Source: Marthasterias glacialis
Lineage: Eukaryota; Echinodermata; Asteroidea; Forcipulatida; Asteriidae
Assembly: GCA_911728455.2 (NCBI GenBank)
Contig: OU452234.1
Span: forward strand, 8,715,531 to 8,779,530
DNA: 64,000 nucleotides
Direction of reading: 5' to 3'
Under the pieces are notes generated by a model. The model searched no databases, was not told the DNA's origin, and was given only the letters and a program-made list of their open reading frames with translations. This document shows positions 24,694-36,812 of the stretch, in pieces. Position 1 is the first letter of the stretch. Every line of letters begins with the position of its first letter. A program made the translations under genes and the position numbers.

Positions 24694-25169
24694 TTAGACT
24701 GGTTCCCGGTCCCTACATCGTTTTCGTTCCGACTGTATATAGGGACCGGTAGTGGGTAATGAAAATAAGCATCCTGGCAGATTTCTGCCAGGTATATGCT
24801 AATTAGAATTAGCATATAGGTCTACGTAATCCCATAATGCAATGCGGCCTTTACACAAAACATGACGGACACAGAATCTCAGAATCTCCTCGATGATCGT
24901 GGAGATAATGTTCTTCTAAAGTTAGCTAGGATTTTGATGTTGGAAGGTTGGTTCACTATGTCCGTGTGAAGGGTTACGATACACACGTGTGCTAGTGTCA
25001 AACAACAACATGCACATGTCACGAGCATAGCCAACGTCATCTCTAAAACTAGAAAATTTGTACTGTGCCTGTGCAATCGAGGGCCTATCAAAAGCGCCAT
25101 ATCGGTAGTAACTACCGGTCCCTATATACAGTCAAAAGAGAACGATGTAGGGACCGGGAACCAGTCTAA
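24694..25169. mobile_element. 476-bp element with about 59-bp terminal inverted repeats
   Basis: Left arm TTAGACTGGTTCCCGGTCCC continues to TATATAGGGACCGGTAG; the right arm is its reverse complement with a handful of mismatches. Flanks GGTGTAAG (24686-24693) and GGTATAAG (25170-25177) match at 7 of 8 bases. Inside each arm GGTCCCTA and TAGGGACC form a second, smaller palindrome. No transposase frame; an 8-bp duplication would fit hAT, P or Merlin types, and I cannot choose. Confidence 0.75.
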
Positions 25170-26689
25170 GGTATAAGTTTGTTGGCGCCTCCTCAAACTG
25201 TCAGCCAATGACAAGTCCTCTTTTGACCTTAATGAGGGCGCTGTACAAATTAGCATTTCATCGTGTGTCCAGAAGGACGTAACGAAAGTGTGACCGGCAA
25301 AAGATTTTAAGCAATTACTGTCCAAAATTGTGTTTCAAGAAAACTGAGTGTGAAAGTTTGGTTGTTTTTTTTCTATTTGTAAGTCATTCAAGAAAGTTTA
25401 ATTCCGCATAGGAATGGAAAAAGCATGTCTTGGGTGTAAAACTAGCAACAAATATACAACAGTTACTGGTGTACATGTATGCCCTACTTTTTTCAAAAGA
25501 GCCATGTTATTGTTTGTTAAATTCTGGTGGTGTAAAAAGTCGTACAGCCTTCCGACCTTCTTCTGGGCACACAACGATTTGACATCATTTGCAAGTGATA
25601 GACAATAGCATAAAAATGTAACATACGTACATGCACCAACTGTTGTTGGTAAAGTTCTTGTTGGCAAATTTAATCACAATTTTCTACTACTCTAGAAACA
25701 TGCACACTGTACGCATGTACATTAATCAGAATTTTAAATATTTGCTGTGCAATGCCATTGGAAGATAATGTCAAGACGTATTTCAATGTGGACTCAATTT
25801 CAAATCCCACCTTTTGCACATCATGGGTTTTCCCTCCCACATGTTGAACTGACATTTCTTCATCTTCTTCTTATCACCTCACTTGTCTTTGGGCCTACAT
25901 TGTACATCATAGAGGATTCATTGATTTCACTACCAGATGTTTAGGATAGAATAGAATAGAATTCTTCATTTTGTCTGCATTAAAAAATACAGATAATTCT
26001 GTTTCATTGAAAACATTTCAAAACTCACAGAAACAAATACTTTATAAGATATACATTGTAAACCATAATAACACCAATAGAAAGTAAATGCTAAATATAA
26101 AACAGAATGAATTAAATTACAAGTATCTTACAATTACGTACAATACATACATGTATGAACATGTAGTAAATCAATTAAAACATGAAGCGCCTTGCCTGAA
26201 ATTTCATTCTGGCCAGTAGGCCATTGTCATCGATAGCCTTTTTGAGATGGTGGACACAATGTGCAGGCCTTGATCTTAACCGAGGCCATTGGCCTCATGC
26301 CCTGTCGAGTTGGCCAGCATGCCCTTCAGAAAAATTGTACTGTCACTACCAACTTGGCCAGCATGCCCTTGTCCATTTTCTCTGATTTGGCCAGCAAAGG
26401 CCTGCCCCCATTTTTCTTAAGATCGAGGCCTGTGGAAATGTGAGTGCACTGTTTGGTTTGAGTCTACACGGACCAAGTTACCCAAACCTGTGTCATAGTG
26501 TTGTGTCCACCATATCTCAAAATGGCTTATTGCTTTGGTCCTAGCTTTGACTTGTTTGATGCCTTACAAAAATGTTCTCATAGATATCTCACAGAAAATT
26601 GCTTGGCTGCAACAAGGAAATAATGTTCAAAGGCTTTGTGTTACACTTTGATGTAAATGTACATGTATTTGTACTTTTCCCCGCTACAG

Positions 26690-26777
26690 GCACGAATTAC
26701 GAATCCGCTACTTGCCTAAAGATTACCATGAGCTCCTGGAGAAAGACAAAGTCACATTCTTCTACTTTTATGATCAG
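26690..26777 (+). CDS. FAK exon 3: end of F1 and start of F2
   Basis: One base plus 29 codons; phase 2 in, phase 0 out; acceptor CCGCTACAG, donor GTAAGA. The codon split over the junction gives Arg94. It encodes HELRIRYLPKDYHELLEKDK then VTFFYFYDQ, aligning with human YELRIRYLPKGFLNQFTEDK and LNFFYQQ. This is one of the most conserved FAK FERM segments. Confidence 0.95.
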
Positions 26778-28046
26778 GTAAGACCCCCATCCTTCCTACG
26801 TTTCCCTTCTCCTTCCCATCACCCATCAATTGACACAGTGGACACTGATTGGAATGATTAGAGATTAGTACTGTGTGTTGAAGCTTTGCTTATTTGAACT
26901 ACGTGAGTTTTGAATGCAGATTAGTAAATCCAGTCTAACAGTCATGTCAGAAGGTGGAGTTAGAAGTCAAAGCACTTACGGATTTTTGTCCATGTTTTTC
27001 TCCTGCGACAAATTGAGGAGGGGTTGAAAGTAATTTTGTGCACTGCAAGGATTTATTTATTTGATCGTCCTGTGGGATTGAATGACTTTGCTATTAAGGA
27101 AATTTGATTTTTTTTCCCCCTGACTTTTTGTTGCCAACAAAATGAATTTTTATATGTATTATTTATTTTCTCGTGGGAAGAGTGAATTCAAGAATGGGTT
27201 TACTGTACTGTATTGTGTTAAACCAATAGAACAAGGTAATATTACTAAATGGGAGAATTGACTTTATCCAATCAAAACTGAAGTTAAGGGAATTTTCCCA
27301 AGTTTTATTGGTTATTTTATTGAGCTATATTTGCAAAGCTGGTGGTTCTACACCATGAGTAACATTAAAACTCTGCCATCAACTTCGTGACAAATGTGTC
27401 AATGTAGAATTTGTATAGTTACCACGCACATGTACCTGGATGTTACCATGTAGTTTGTAATCTAATAAATGTACTATGTCGTTGGTGTTATTGGAGGAAG
27501 TGGATATCAGACATGCACATTTTGGTAAATTTGAAACATTGACATCAGTTGGTTTGTGCATTGCAAATAAAAACCAGAATACAAAGTGCAGTAAGTGTTT
27601 CAAATTGAAAATTGCAAAGCATCATGCTTCATTTATGTTTTGTTCATGTGCACTTGTGTCTAGATTTAGCCTATGGTTGGAGCCACACACACAATTAATA
27701 CCACACAAACACATGTACATGTAGGTAAACGACCTGTACAAGGCAAACCGAATATGGGTAAACAAAGGAAACTGGCAAACAGTTGAGAATTCTTGTAAGA
27801 GGTAATTAGTTCATGATGGAAAACCACTGTGTTAATCTCTTTTTTAAATAAATGTATGGTGAGAAAAAGTTTTGACCTTTCCTGTGTTCGTCTACAGGAT
27901 CATTCGCATAGTGATTGACTAGAATGACAATGACTTCATTTCTAATACATTACTCAAAATTATCTTCATCTCTTCCCAACGGACACTGAAAGTAGTGCTT
28001 TATAACTTACTCAGTAAAAAGTGAACCCACCCAGCTTTATGGCCCT

Positions 28047-28221
28047 ATAGACCTTATGCATTGACGTCATCACGCCGCCATCTTAGAGGTAAATCGATGA
28101 TGTAACAATGGAAACGCAGAGACTTGTACGCGCGGCGCACAGGATTGGCCAATGAACAACCTCATTTTGACCTCTAGATGAGGGCGCCCTACTCAAATGA
28201 CGTCATGTGCATAAGGTCTAT
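28047..28221. mobile_element. MITE with TGACGTCA sites in its ends
   Basis: Left end ATAGACCTTATGCATTGACG continues TCAT; right end ATGACGTCATGTGCATAAGG continues TCTAT. The inverted ends are about 24 bp, and each carries the palindrome TGACGTCA, the consensus CREB/ATF site. The 175-bp element is non-coding and sits 4 bp from the next MITE. Confidence 0.65.
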
Positions 28222-28225
28222 TGCA

Positions 28226-28383
28226 CAGGCCTGGATTTCATCTTTGAGAGGGCAAGGCCATTTTCATTTTGCAAAGGGCACTTCCATTGCAAGACTTTAG
28301 TCCATGGGAAATTATTCAAGGGTCACCAAGGCAAAGACCAGGGCAACAGAGGCCTCCGTGGCCTCGGTTTAATTCCAGGCCTG
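28226..28383. mobile_element. MITE, 'CAGGCCTGGAATT' family copy 2
   Basis: Starts CAGGCCTGGATTTCATCTTT and ends TTAATTCCAGGCCTG. The order of blocks follows 21620-21818, without the triplicated right end. Confidence 0.65.
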
Positions 28384-28887
28384 AGTGATAGCAGATCATA
28401 AAACTCACCATTCAGTGTGTACATGACACACAATTTTTTGTTTGATAGACATGTGTAAAAGAGTGCACTGAGAAACTGGGCTAGCAAAATTCCAGTGGAC
28501 AAAAATCAAAAGTAGACAGTCACGTATGGTAACTTCCTGAAGGTAACTTAAGGCCGCTAATTAATACAACAACCCATCGCCGATAATGATCTGCCCTGTG
28601 TTAGGGCTCATGCATACCGACCATGCATTGTGTGAACTAAGACTAACTTCCTCAGGACAATTTCCTGTAGCCACCTGAGAGAATATCCGGAACAAATAGG
28701 GTTTCAGCTCTAAAGACTTCATTTAGAGACAATACAGATGTACATTAGGGCCTATACAGTAATTTGCTATCTGTGAATGGGTTGGGCTTTGCATATTCAC
28801 AAAATACAGTGTACCTTATAACAATTGAGACAGTGTAAAATGCATGGCTTCAAAAACCTTTTTAGTTTATGGTTAATGTGAACAAGA

Positions 28888-29083
28888 GATTGAAAGCGAT
28901 ATTCTGTTGTCTAGATGGCATGAAAGTTTGCAGAGTGTTTTTTTGTTTACCATTTCACAATGATATCATCTTACAGTCAAAACCAACGAGATTGAAACCG
29001 ATATTCTGTTGTCTAGACGGCATGAAAGTTTGCAGAGTGTTTTTTTGTTTACCATTTCACAATGATATCATCTTACAATTATA
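28888..29083. repeat. Tandem duplication, 102 bp x 1.9
   Basis: GATTGAAAGCGATATTCTGT at 28888 recurs at 28990 with A-to-C and T-to-C changes. Both copies run through TTTACCATTTCACAATGATA to CATCTTACA. Confidence 0.85.
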
Positions 29084-29892
29084 CAGACTTGTTCAAAACC
29101 AACCCACGTATAAAATGATGTCAAATCCACAACGTCTACGCTCAAGCAGACCCTGTGTAATTTAATTCTGCTTTTCCATGAGGATTTGACTTGACTGAAA
29201 CTCTGAGAAGTGAATTGATTAGTCGAGTTCATCCAGCAATTACAACTCCCACAAGTGTCATTTTCCTGACCCTTATGAATTGATTTGACCAATTAAAGTC
29301 ATCATGTCATGATTAGGCAGAGCAGTAATGATATCCCAGAGGAGACAAACAATTAAATGTATGCACATAATCCAATACTGATCAGTGTGTAAACATTGAA
29401 ATGGGCTATCATTGGTTGATGGAAGAACAGAGATGGTAAAGAAAGTTTTAGGAAGAGTACATTCAATCCAATCTTTTAGTTAGGTTTCATCTAAAATTAT
29501 GAAATGATGGGATAAGATGGGATTTGGATGAGTACATGTATACTCAATTCATTCCAATCCTCAAGTTTTCAGTAAACATCTTAAGAGATGGTGCATCTTT
29601 GAATTTGGGAAGAGCACAGTCTGAAAGGTTGCAAGGAAAATATAACAATTTTAAAACTAACTTTCATAGCTAGAATGACTTGAACCATGACAAGTGACCC
29701 ATCAATCAGCCATAAAACCGTCTCGTAGCTGTAACCAGAGTCAAAAGTAGGATTTTTCTCAACGCCAAACGTAAATGAAAAGTGGGCACTCATTAGGAAG
29801 ACTGGTACTGAAGAAACTAATGACATTTATGTGGTGATGAAGCATTTGAAGTCTGGGAACGTAACCGACATGGCTTTCTATTTCCCATACAG

Positions 29893-30035
29893 GTACGAAA
29901 TGACTACATGAATGAGGTTGCAGAGACAGTTGATATGGACATTGCTCTGCAGCTGGGCTGTCTAGAGATGAGGAGATTCTTTAAAGATATGCCACAGATC
30001 GCTCTGGACAAGAAAGCTAACTTTGACTACCTCGA
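29893..30035 (+). CDS. FAK exon 4: FERM F2 lobe, kinase-contact region
   Basis: 47 codons plus two bases; phase 0 in, phase 2 out; acceptor CCATACAG, donor GTAAGT. Encodes VRNDYMNEVAETVDMDIALQ, LGCLEMRRFFKDM and ALDKKANFDYL. In human FAK this F2 stretch carries Tyr180 and Met183, which contact the kinase C-lobe in the autoinhibited form, and Tyr194. By alignment these are Phe153, Met156 and Phe167 here: the Met is kept and both tyrosines are phenylalanine. Confidence 0.95.
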
Positions 30036-31870
30036 GTAAGTGTCCTCTACCTCTGGCCATCAATTTCACTCAGCTTTGATGAAATAAACATTCAATTTTT
30101 GGTCTCATCCACCACTATGGTTTACCCTTAAGTTTTTCAATGACAGTCAACAGGACCAGTTAACTTGTAGTTTCACAAGTTCATCAGCTGTTTCCCTAAT
30201 CCCTATTTTATATTAAATAGCGATACTTTTCAAGGCTGAACTAGCCAGCTTGACCACCATCAGGTGTCTTAACTAGCATTTGGCCAGCAGAGTAGTGTTA
30301 AGGGAGAATGCTGACTCTATGCATTACAGGTCCCAAGGGGTAAATCCACATGCACTTACATGCAAGATGAAACTTGAGCCCACAGCTTTTCACTTCTCAT
30401 AAACGACTCCATCAATTTCATTCTGCTCCATGAAAAAAGACATTAATTTCGAGTTTGCTCTGGACTGATGTAGTAATATGAAACCTTGTATAATCTGTAG
30501 GCCTGCTCTCTGAATCCCCCAAGAAAATAAAATACTTGTGATTTGGGTGTGATTGGAGCCCATAAGTCAACTATTCCAACATTATAGGCTTTGAGGTTGA
30601 TTGGGTAAGACATCTGCAATACAGTACAGGGCCCAATACATAGAGCTGGTTAAGCACAACAATAACTAAGCACAACAAAACAATGCTTACCAGAATAAGG
30701 TTACCATCCAAAATACCATGGCACAAGTACAATCTGTCACTGGTATCCTACTTATTCTTGCTTAGCAGAAAGTTGTTAAGCATACTTTTCTGCTAAAGCA
30801 GCTTTGTGAAATTGGGCCCAGAAGGAACTCAGTTAGATTTCCATCCAAGGAGCTTCTGATGGATTACCCCCCTCCCCAAGACTCTGAAAGCACTGAGTAT
30901 ACATGGAAATAGATTTAAAGCAATCCCAGAGATGGGTAAATCAACATGAATATAAAAATAGGGCAACAAAATGAGATTAACATAGTACAAAAGAAGCAAA
31001 AACGTTCCTGTGATGTAAGTTGAGAAAAAAGCCTAGTAGGTTAAATAAAGTCGTTGTTTTTATTTCACTTTTAAAAAGGTTTTTCATTTATTTATTGGGC
31101 AAAACTTCAAAAATTGTTTGGAAATGTGCCTTTGTGTAGAAAAGTACATGTAACATTACATTGTATTATAGCATCTTGTTCATAATGTAAAGCTTTGCCT
31201 AATGTAGTAGACACAGGAGCTCTGGAAAATATACCAACTAAAAAAGCTAGACATTCAACGATCAATACAACTTTTGTGTACAGTACTTTTTGAAATGTTT
31301 ACCTGACCTACATACGTACAAATACTGAAAATGCTTTTGGTGGGGGCAGCAATGTTATAATGATTGAATTAAAAAGTCATTCACACTGTTGTGTATGTAC
31401 TGAAATATTTATGAATTGGTGGTTGGGGGGGGGGAGGGAGAGAAGGTTGGGGAGTTTGACATGCTACAATCAGAAAGTCTTTGATGAAGTGACTTGCTCT
31501 ACTTGCTCGGTGACTCACTGAACTTCAAAAAGTAGATCTACAATGAGGCTCTGTGTAACCCTACCCCGCAAGTCTGGGCAGAGTTGACAACCTGTATTGG
31601 ATTGAAATTGATCAGCCATGTTAGTCATCCACACATCCTATTTGTAGTCCCTCATTTTATTTTGAAAATCACCAGAAAAAAAGACGTTTTTTGTAGTTTA
31701 TGAAAATGCCAAACTCCCTGAGGCACTTTTAAGGAACCTGAGTCAACTTGGGTCTGATCTTATACATGTAGCAAGGCTTACTGTAAGTGCCAGCTCTGGT
31801 AGAAAACTTGTCTGTAGATATTTATTGTATGACCTCGGATAACCTTTTTTCTTTGTGTCTTTCCTTTCAG
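30036..31870 (+). other. Intron 4 of FAK (1.8 kb)
   Basis: Contains the foldback element at 30629-30820 and a G-run at about 31424-31437. No other structure seen. Confidence 0.85.
30629..30820. repeat. Foldback element, 'GGGCCCAATTTCAT' family
   Basis: Starts GGGCCCAATACATAGAGCTG and ends CAGCTTTGTGAAATTGGGCC(CA). The inner arms contain inverted TTAAGCA.. and ..TGCTTA blocks around an internal part with a further palindrome near TACCATGGCA. Related to 738-873. Confidence 0.65.
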
Positions 31871-31925
31871 AAAAGAAATAGGTCTGAAGAGATTCATCCC
31901 CAAATCTGTCATTGATAACACAAAG
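31871..31925 (+). CDS. FAK exon 5: F2 lobe
   Basis: One base plus 18 codons; phase 2 in, phase 0 out; acceptor CTTTCAG, donor GTATTG. The split codon gives Glu171, then KEIGLKRFIPKSVIDNTK, aligned with human KDVGLKRFFPKSLLDSVK. Its last Lys (189) begins the basic patch. Confidence 0.95.
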
Positions 31926-32212
31926 GTATTGAGTGATTGTATAGACCATAGTGCTGCTGTTTTTTACTTTCCATTCAAATCAATGTAACTGAACCGAGTT
32001 TGGCAGTATCTTTTTATCATCAGAACTTTATGCACGCATGAAACTAAGGATCCATTTTCTCATTTAATTAAAGGTGCTATGATTGCATTTATCCCCAAAC
32101 AGTTTAGTGCGTAATGAATGTAAGCCAAAAAATAATTGAAATGATGTTTACATTAAATGATTTCTAGGTTGAAGTGACATTTTTATCGTTATTGAACCAT
32201 TCCTTTATCTAG

Positions 32213-32353
32213 CCAAAGAATCTACGCAAGTTGATCCTTCAGTACTTCAAGCAGTTTGCAAATCTCAATGAAGAGCAGTGTGTCTTCAAGTTCTTTGATG
32301 TGCTGTCCAAGATCCACCGCTTCGACCATGAAAAGTTCAAATGTGCCCTCGGA
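32213..32353 (+). CDS. FAK exon 6: F2 basic patch and F2-F3 junction
   Basis: 47 codons, phase 0 both ends; acceptor TTATCTAG after a 287-bp intron, donor GTAAGC. Begins [19 protein letters not shown], so the exon 5-6 junction rebuilds KPKNLRK, the counterpart of human KAKTLRK, which binds phosphoinositides in vertebrate FAK. It ends [12 protein letters not shown] and FKCALG (human KFFEILSPVYRF, FKCALG). Confidence 0.96.
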
Positions 32354-34137
32354 GTAAGCAGGACTTGAAAAATGTTTCCACATTTTAAAAGAACCAAAGA
32401 GTTGGACCTTTTACCATTTGTGTTGCAGGCGAAAAAATGCAGAACTGTTGTCCATACTTTTTGTGAATTTAAGCCTACTAATGTTGGAATTATGACAGAA
32501 TAAAAGTCATATTTACATGTACATGTATTTATGCAGTCTTTGTTTTGAAAATAAGTTATCACACAAGTGCGAGTGGAATACGGGAAAATATAGTGCTTCT
32601 GCATCCCATATCCCACGAGGCTGAAGGCCAAGTGGGATATGGGATTTTTATGGAATTTATCTTCCAGTCAACTGGAAGATAAGACAACTTTGAGCGTTAT
32701 TTGACAAAGAGCAAAACATGCAACGCGCACATTTTAGAACGTCCATTTTGCACTGTCCATATACGGAGCGTGATGCATGATACTCACAATGCACAGAGTG
32801 CAATATAGACTACTGGGAGTATGATATGGTTTATTATCACACTCCCGTTGAGCAATCTGATTGGAGGATTAGCGCGTACTGGAAGATAAAAGGTCAAAAA
32901 AATTACATTTACTCGAAGTTAACAAAAAATTATAAAGGTTTTTCAATGGTAAAAAAATACACATTAAGAAATATGACACATTTTTACAATGCAAGATGTC
33001 TCACAATTTTTCCCTCTTAAACTGAAGAAATACAACCCTTTTACCTTTCCAGTGAGTATAAGAAAAATCCGATCATCGACCCTTTCCATTTAAAACAAAA
33101 TCTTTATTCCCCCAAAACACTACAATAATTTGGCCATAGCTTTAACTTTTGCATAAATGTACATGGAGGTGCATGAAAGTACATGTATGTTTGCTGGGCG
33201 TGATAGAATGATGTTGACACAATTTGAAAGAGGATCCTGTTCCCACTTGTATGTGTACACTAAGATTGTAGCCAAAAGACATTGAATTTACATGATGCGA
33301 AGTGCACCACCCCATCAGTGTTTGCCAATGAGATTACTGTGAGTGTTGGCAGCCCAATGTTTTTTTCAGACCCATTAACTTGCCCCACCCCCACCTCAAT
33401 TTCAACTACAGACCGGTTCAGTTGTGGAGGAAAGTCCAAAGCAACATGACTCAAATGGGCTGGATTAGCCACTTCCCAACTAACCAATTGTTTTAAGACC
33501 TTGTCTTTAAGCCCCAGCTTAACATTGGTAAGATGACAAAATAAATGTTGACAGATTTGCACATAACTTGTGTCGTATAACGATGGTCGTGGTGGAAATC
33601 TTTCCTTGATTTTTTTAAAACCTGAAATGCTTTAGTTTTTGAGAAATGAGTCAATCAATTAGTTTTGATCTTGTGAGACCAAAGCTCATTGTTCTAAAAC
33701 AGTGAAAACATGAAACGTTTTTGCATTATTTTCTTGTGACTTTGACGACTTTGATTTGAAGTACTGTGTAAGTTAAAAAATCAGTGAATCCAAATTGGTT
33801 TGACAAATTAATGATATTCGCCTCATGGTTCATACAAAAATAATGCTGTAATTTTCACAACTACCATCTATACCATACTCACTACATACATCAGTGAAAA
33901 TAACCAACAATCAACTGTGTCAATTCATTCCTAGCACAAAAATTTAATTCAAAAACATTCAATGACATTTGAAAGAGAGGTTGCCCCTGTCAGCAAACAA
34001 AATTAATCTGGTTGCCATAATTAGTACTCCATGCTTAGAAATCTTTGTGAACAGGGAATAAGACATAAGACGGCTAACTCATGAATAAGGGGAATACCCT
34101 TCTATCTCATTATTTTTGTGTTGTACTCTTTGTGTAG
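32354..34137 (+). other. Intron 6 of FAK (1.8 kb)
   Basis: Holds a palindrome at 32602-32646 (CCCATATCCCAC, with its complement after GAAGGCCAA). A weak inverted pair ATCTTCCAGT (32659) / ACTGGAAGAT (about 32878) may be the ends of a MITE. Otherwise nothing recognised. Confidence 0.8.
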
Positions 34138-34215
34138 ACTGGTTGGAGTATATCAGTAGAGCTTGTGATTGGTCCTGAAGATGGAATCAGTTGCCTGACA
34201 GACAAAGCATCCACA
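34138..34215 (+). CDS. FAK exon 7: FERM F3 lobe, first strands
   Basis: 26 codons, phase 0 both ends; acceptor TTTGTGTAG, donor GTAAGT. Encodes TGWSISVELVIGPEDGIS then CLTDKAST, against human SSWIISVELAIGPEEGIS and YLTDKGCN. This is the PH-like F3 lobe. Confidence 0.96.
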
Positions 34216-35508
34216 GTAAGTACATGTACTCTCTCTATCTACCCTACCCACTCTCAACCCTGCCCCATCGCAGAAATTGTGAGACGATGTGTGTCTGACC
34301 ATATTCTCTGTGGTTTAAACCACGTGCGTGGAGAATCGTCAATGTTAGCAGATTATTTTCTTATGTTTTTCCAAAGTGCTATTGTTTTATAAAGTGTCAA
34401 GATCATCTTGAAGATACTTAAAAGTGTTTGAAGATAAATTTCAATGGCGAACGGGTCGCAACACTTATCACTGGTAAAGACAAAAACCTTTGGGGAAATG
34501 AGAAGACTTTTAGAGGTTGGATAATCTGAGGCATTGTTGAGTTATTCTGACAAATCTTGACTGTCAAAACACGACTTATATAGACATCTATATAACACCC
34601 AGATTACACATTCAAGGCGCACACATATCACTCCTATGTAATCAATCTGCAAATTGACCCCTCAAGGCACTCTGGATTAGCGCTGAAGAGATTGAAATTT
34701 TACCTTCAACAGATTGGGCAGAGTGCTGAATAAGTAGCAGCTCCTAGTGCCGTAGGGGCCTTTCAACGGCTGGGGAAGTCAACTTGTTACATTTGCGGGG
34801 AAATTATACAGCTTTTTTTTTTCTGTGACAGTAACAAATAGACTGGTTTTAGTGTTGGATGGGCAACATTTTGTTCTAGTTATACTTCCAAATAGTATCA
34901 CAATACTGAGCTTACAAATGTGTACCAAGTCCTTGAACAGAACTGAAAAAACAAACAAACAAAAGACAATGAAAATTTTGCAAGACGTGGTATGACTACT
35001 GTCAGACACTTCTATGCCCACCCATATTTTACTTCAAAAACATTAAATCAAGGCTACAGTTTCAAGCAGCTTCTCCCCTAAGTTTGTGAAATATGTATTT
35101 TCTATTACCATTTAAAAAAGCATATTAAAAAAAAATAACAAAAATAAAATAAAATTTTGACCTTTTCTTGCCATAGGGGACTTTTGATCATAACTTTTTC
35201 AACAAGTAAGACATTTTTTACTACTAATTTTGCAGTAAAAAATATCTTATAGGTGATAATAGAATTTGTAAAACTTGCTTTTGAATGCAAGCTTTCTGTT
35301 TTGTAAAAATGTGTGCTTCATGCTTGAGTGGTCAAACAATGCAGTCACCAGCGATTGTTTATGTCAAAACAATTCGCTAACGAAAGGGTTAATGAAGGCA
35401 TCACCCCCACCCCAAAAAAGCAAAAATCTTCAAAATTAACATTGCTTAAAAATCAGGCACACATTATGAACCGTACCTTATGAATTTACTTGTTTACTCT
35501 TCTTACAG
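34216..35508 (+). other. Intron 7 of FAK (1.3 kb)
   Basis: Ends in a clean pyrimidine tract (TTTACTCTTCTTACAG). I see no repeat or gene in it apart from short A- and T-runs. Confidence 0.8.
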
Positions 35509-35619
35509 CCTACAAAGATGGCCGAGTTCACCCAAGTGCAGTCAGTACAGACCCTGGGTGGGGATATGGAAAACAACAAGAAGGGATTACTACAACTCAG
35601 AATATCAGGTGCCAACGAG
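35509..35619 (+). CDS. FAK exon 8: FERM F3 lobe
   Basis: 37 codons, phase 0 both ends; donor GTAATG. Encodes PTKMAEFTQVQSVQTLGG and NNKKGLLQLRISGANE, against human PTHLADFTQVQTIQY and RKGMLQLKIAGAPE. Joins in frame either to the cassette at 40530 or directly to exon 9 at 44445. Confidence 0.96.
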
Positions 35620-36812
35620 GTAATGGACTTTATCGATAATCGACACATGATTGACAGAACATCTCATCACCTTCTAATCTATCTGGCACTTGGGGGGAGA
35701 TTGAGTTCTCTTTGAATGGCCACTTGTGAAAAAAAGTGACCTCAGGGGTTGCCATAACAACTAGCTCACCATGTAGGTTTTCAGACCACACAAATCCAAG
35801 TTCTCCCACCAGTGAGAAACAAAACACTTGTGCTTGTTTCCATCGCTCATAACAATAAGCATGATAAGGGGGACAAATACCGGAGTTAAAAAATCCTAAA
35901 TGATCTACAGGCCTGCATATATGCATCCATTTTTTAAATGCGATCTTTAACTTTCCTTGGAAACTTGGTTCTCTCAAAGGAAGCCAATTTCATTTATAAA
36001 GGTAAATTTACTCTCTGAAATTAGCCACATTAAGAAAGCATATTTACCCTCGGTAAGGCAATTTTAGAAGCCATACATGTACCCACAAAAGTAAGCACAT
36101 CCAAAAAGCTTGTCCACCAAGTAACCTTTATTAGCAAACATGTTTCAGAAAGAGTATACTGACATACCTTTTGTAACATTACATTTTGGAATGCACTTAC
36201 TCTCAGAAATACGTGTAAGCACATTTCAAAAATGAGAAAATAGAGCTAGCTGTTTGCAAACTGCTTACCAGTTGAGAAAGCATATTTACCCTCAGTAAGG
36301 TATACCATTTCAAAAACTTGAACTTACTGTCGGTGTTAAAGTTTGATAAAGCAGTAACATAAATGTCGGCACTGTATCTTCCATAAAAGGAACATTACAG
36401 AAAGTTCATAGAAGTTTCATGTAGAAGATGAGCATGTAGCACATCATTCGGCTCAAAATTAAGCCGTCACATCAGTTTTGCATTCACATTGGTGTTTTTT
36501 TTTATCAGATAGAGGAAGAATTGGGGTTGGTGGTCATGAGACCGACGATTTAAACATGCATGATTATTTGCATATCTTTGATGTGTTTCTCAGCTCCTCC
36601 CAAATTGATTTTTGTTTTGTTTTTGTACATCAATCTTTCTGTTGCATGATAAATTTAACAGTGCATGATTTTCATTGCTTGAATGACTTATTTTGTTCTA
36701 TTTCTATCCTGCATCACTATTTTTTCATGGGTCACCATTTTTCACTCCGTCAAATCTTCATTGTAACCTACACCAAGGTTTCTACCATTCCATAAATTTA
36801 ATCTCACCAAAA

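Larger units (their letters stand above)
18718..26689 (+). other. Intron 2 of FAK (8.0 kb)
   Basis: No further exon is expected, since W-R-H-E-L-R-I-R is continuous across the junction as in human FAK. It carries SINE pieces at 19175-19335 and 20820-20986, the dispersed repeat at 21028-21180, a MITE at 21620-21818, the long inverted-repeat element at 24694-25169 and a TAGAA-like microsatellite near 25944-25960. 26245-26440 holds fragments resembling the CAGGCCT family. 22000-24650 and 25200-25940 show nothing I can name. Confidence 0.85.
26778..29892 (+). other. Intron 3 of FAK (3.1 kb)
   Basis: Between residues Q123 and V124. Contains two adjacent MITEs (28047-28221 and 28226-28383) and a 102-bp tandem duplication at 28888-29083. 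The remainder shows no exon-like or repeat structure I can support. Confidence 0.85.

Noticed and set aside
36483-36525. Possible small exon after TTTTTTTTTATCAG
   Set aside because: There is a pyrimidine tract and AG, but no consensus donor at a fitting phase.
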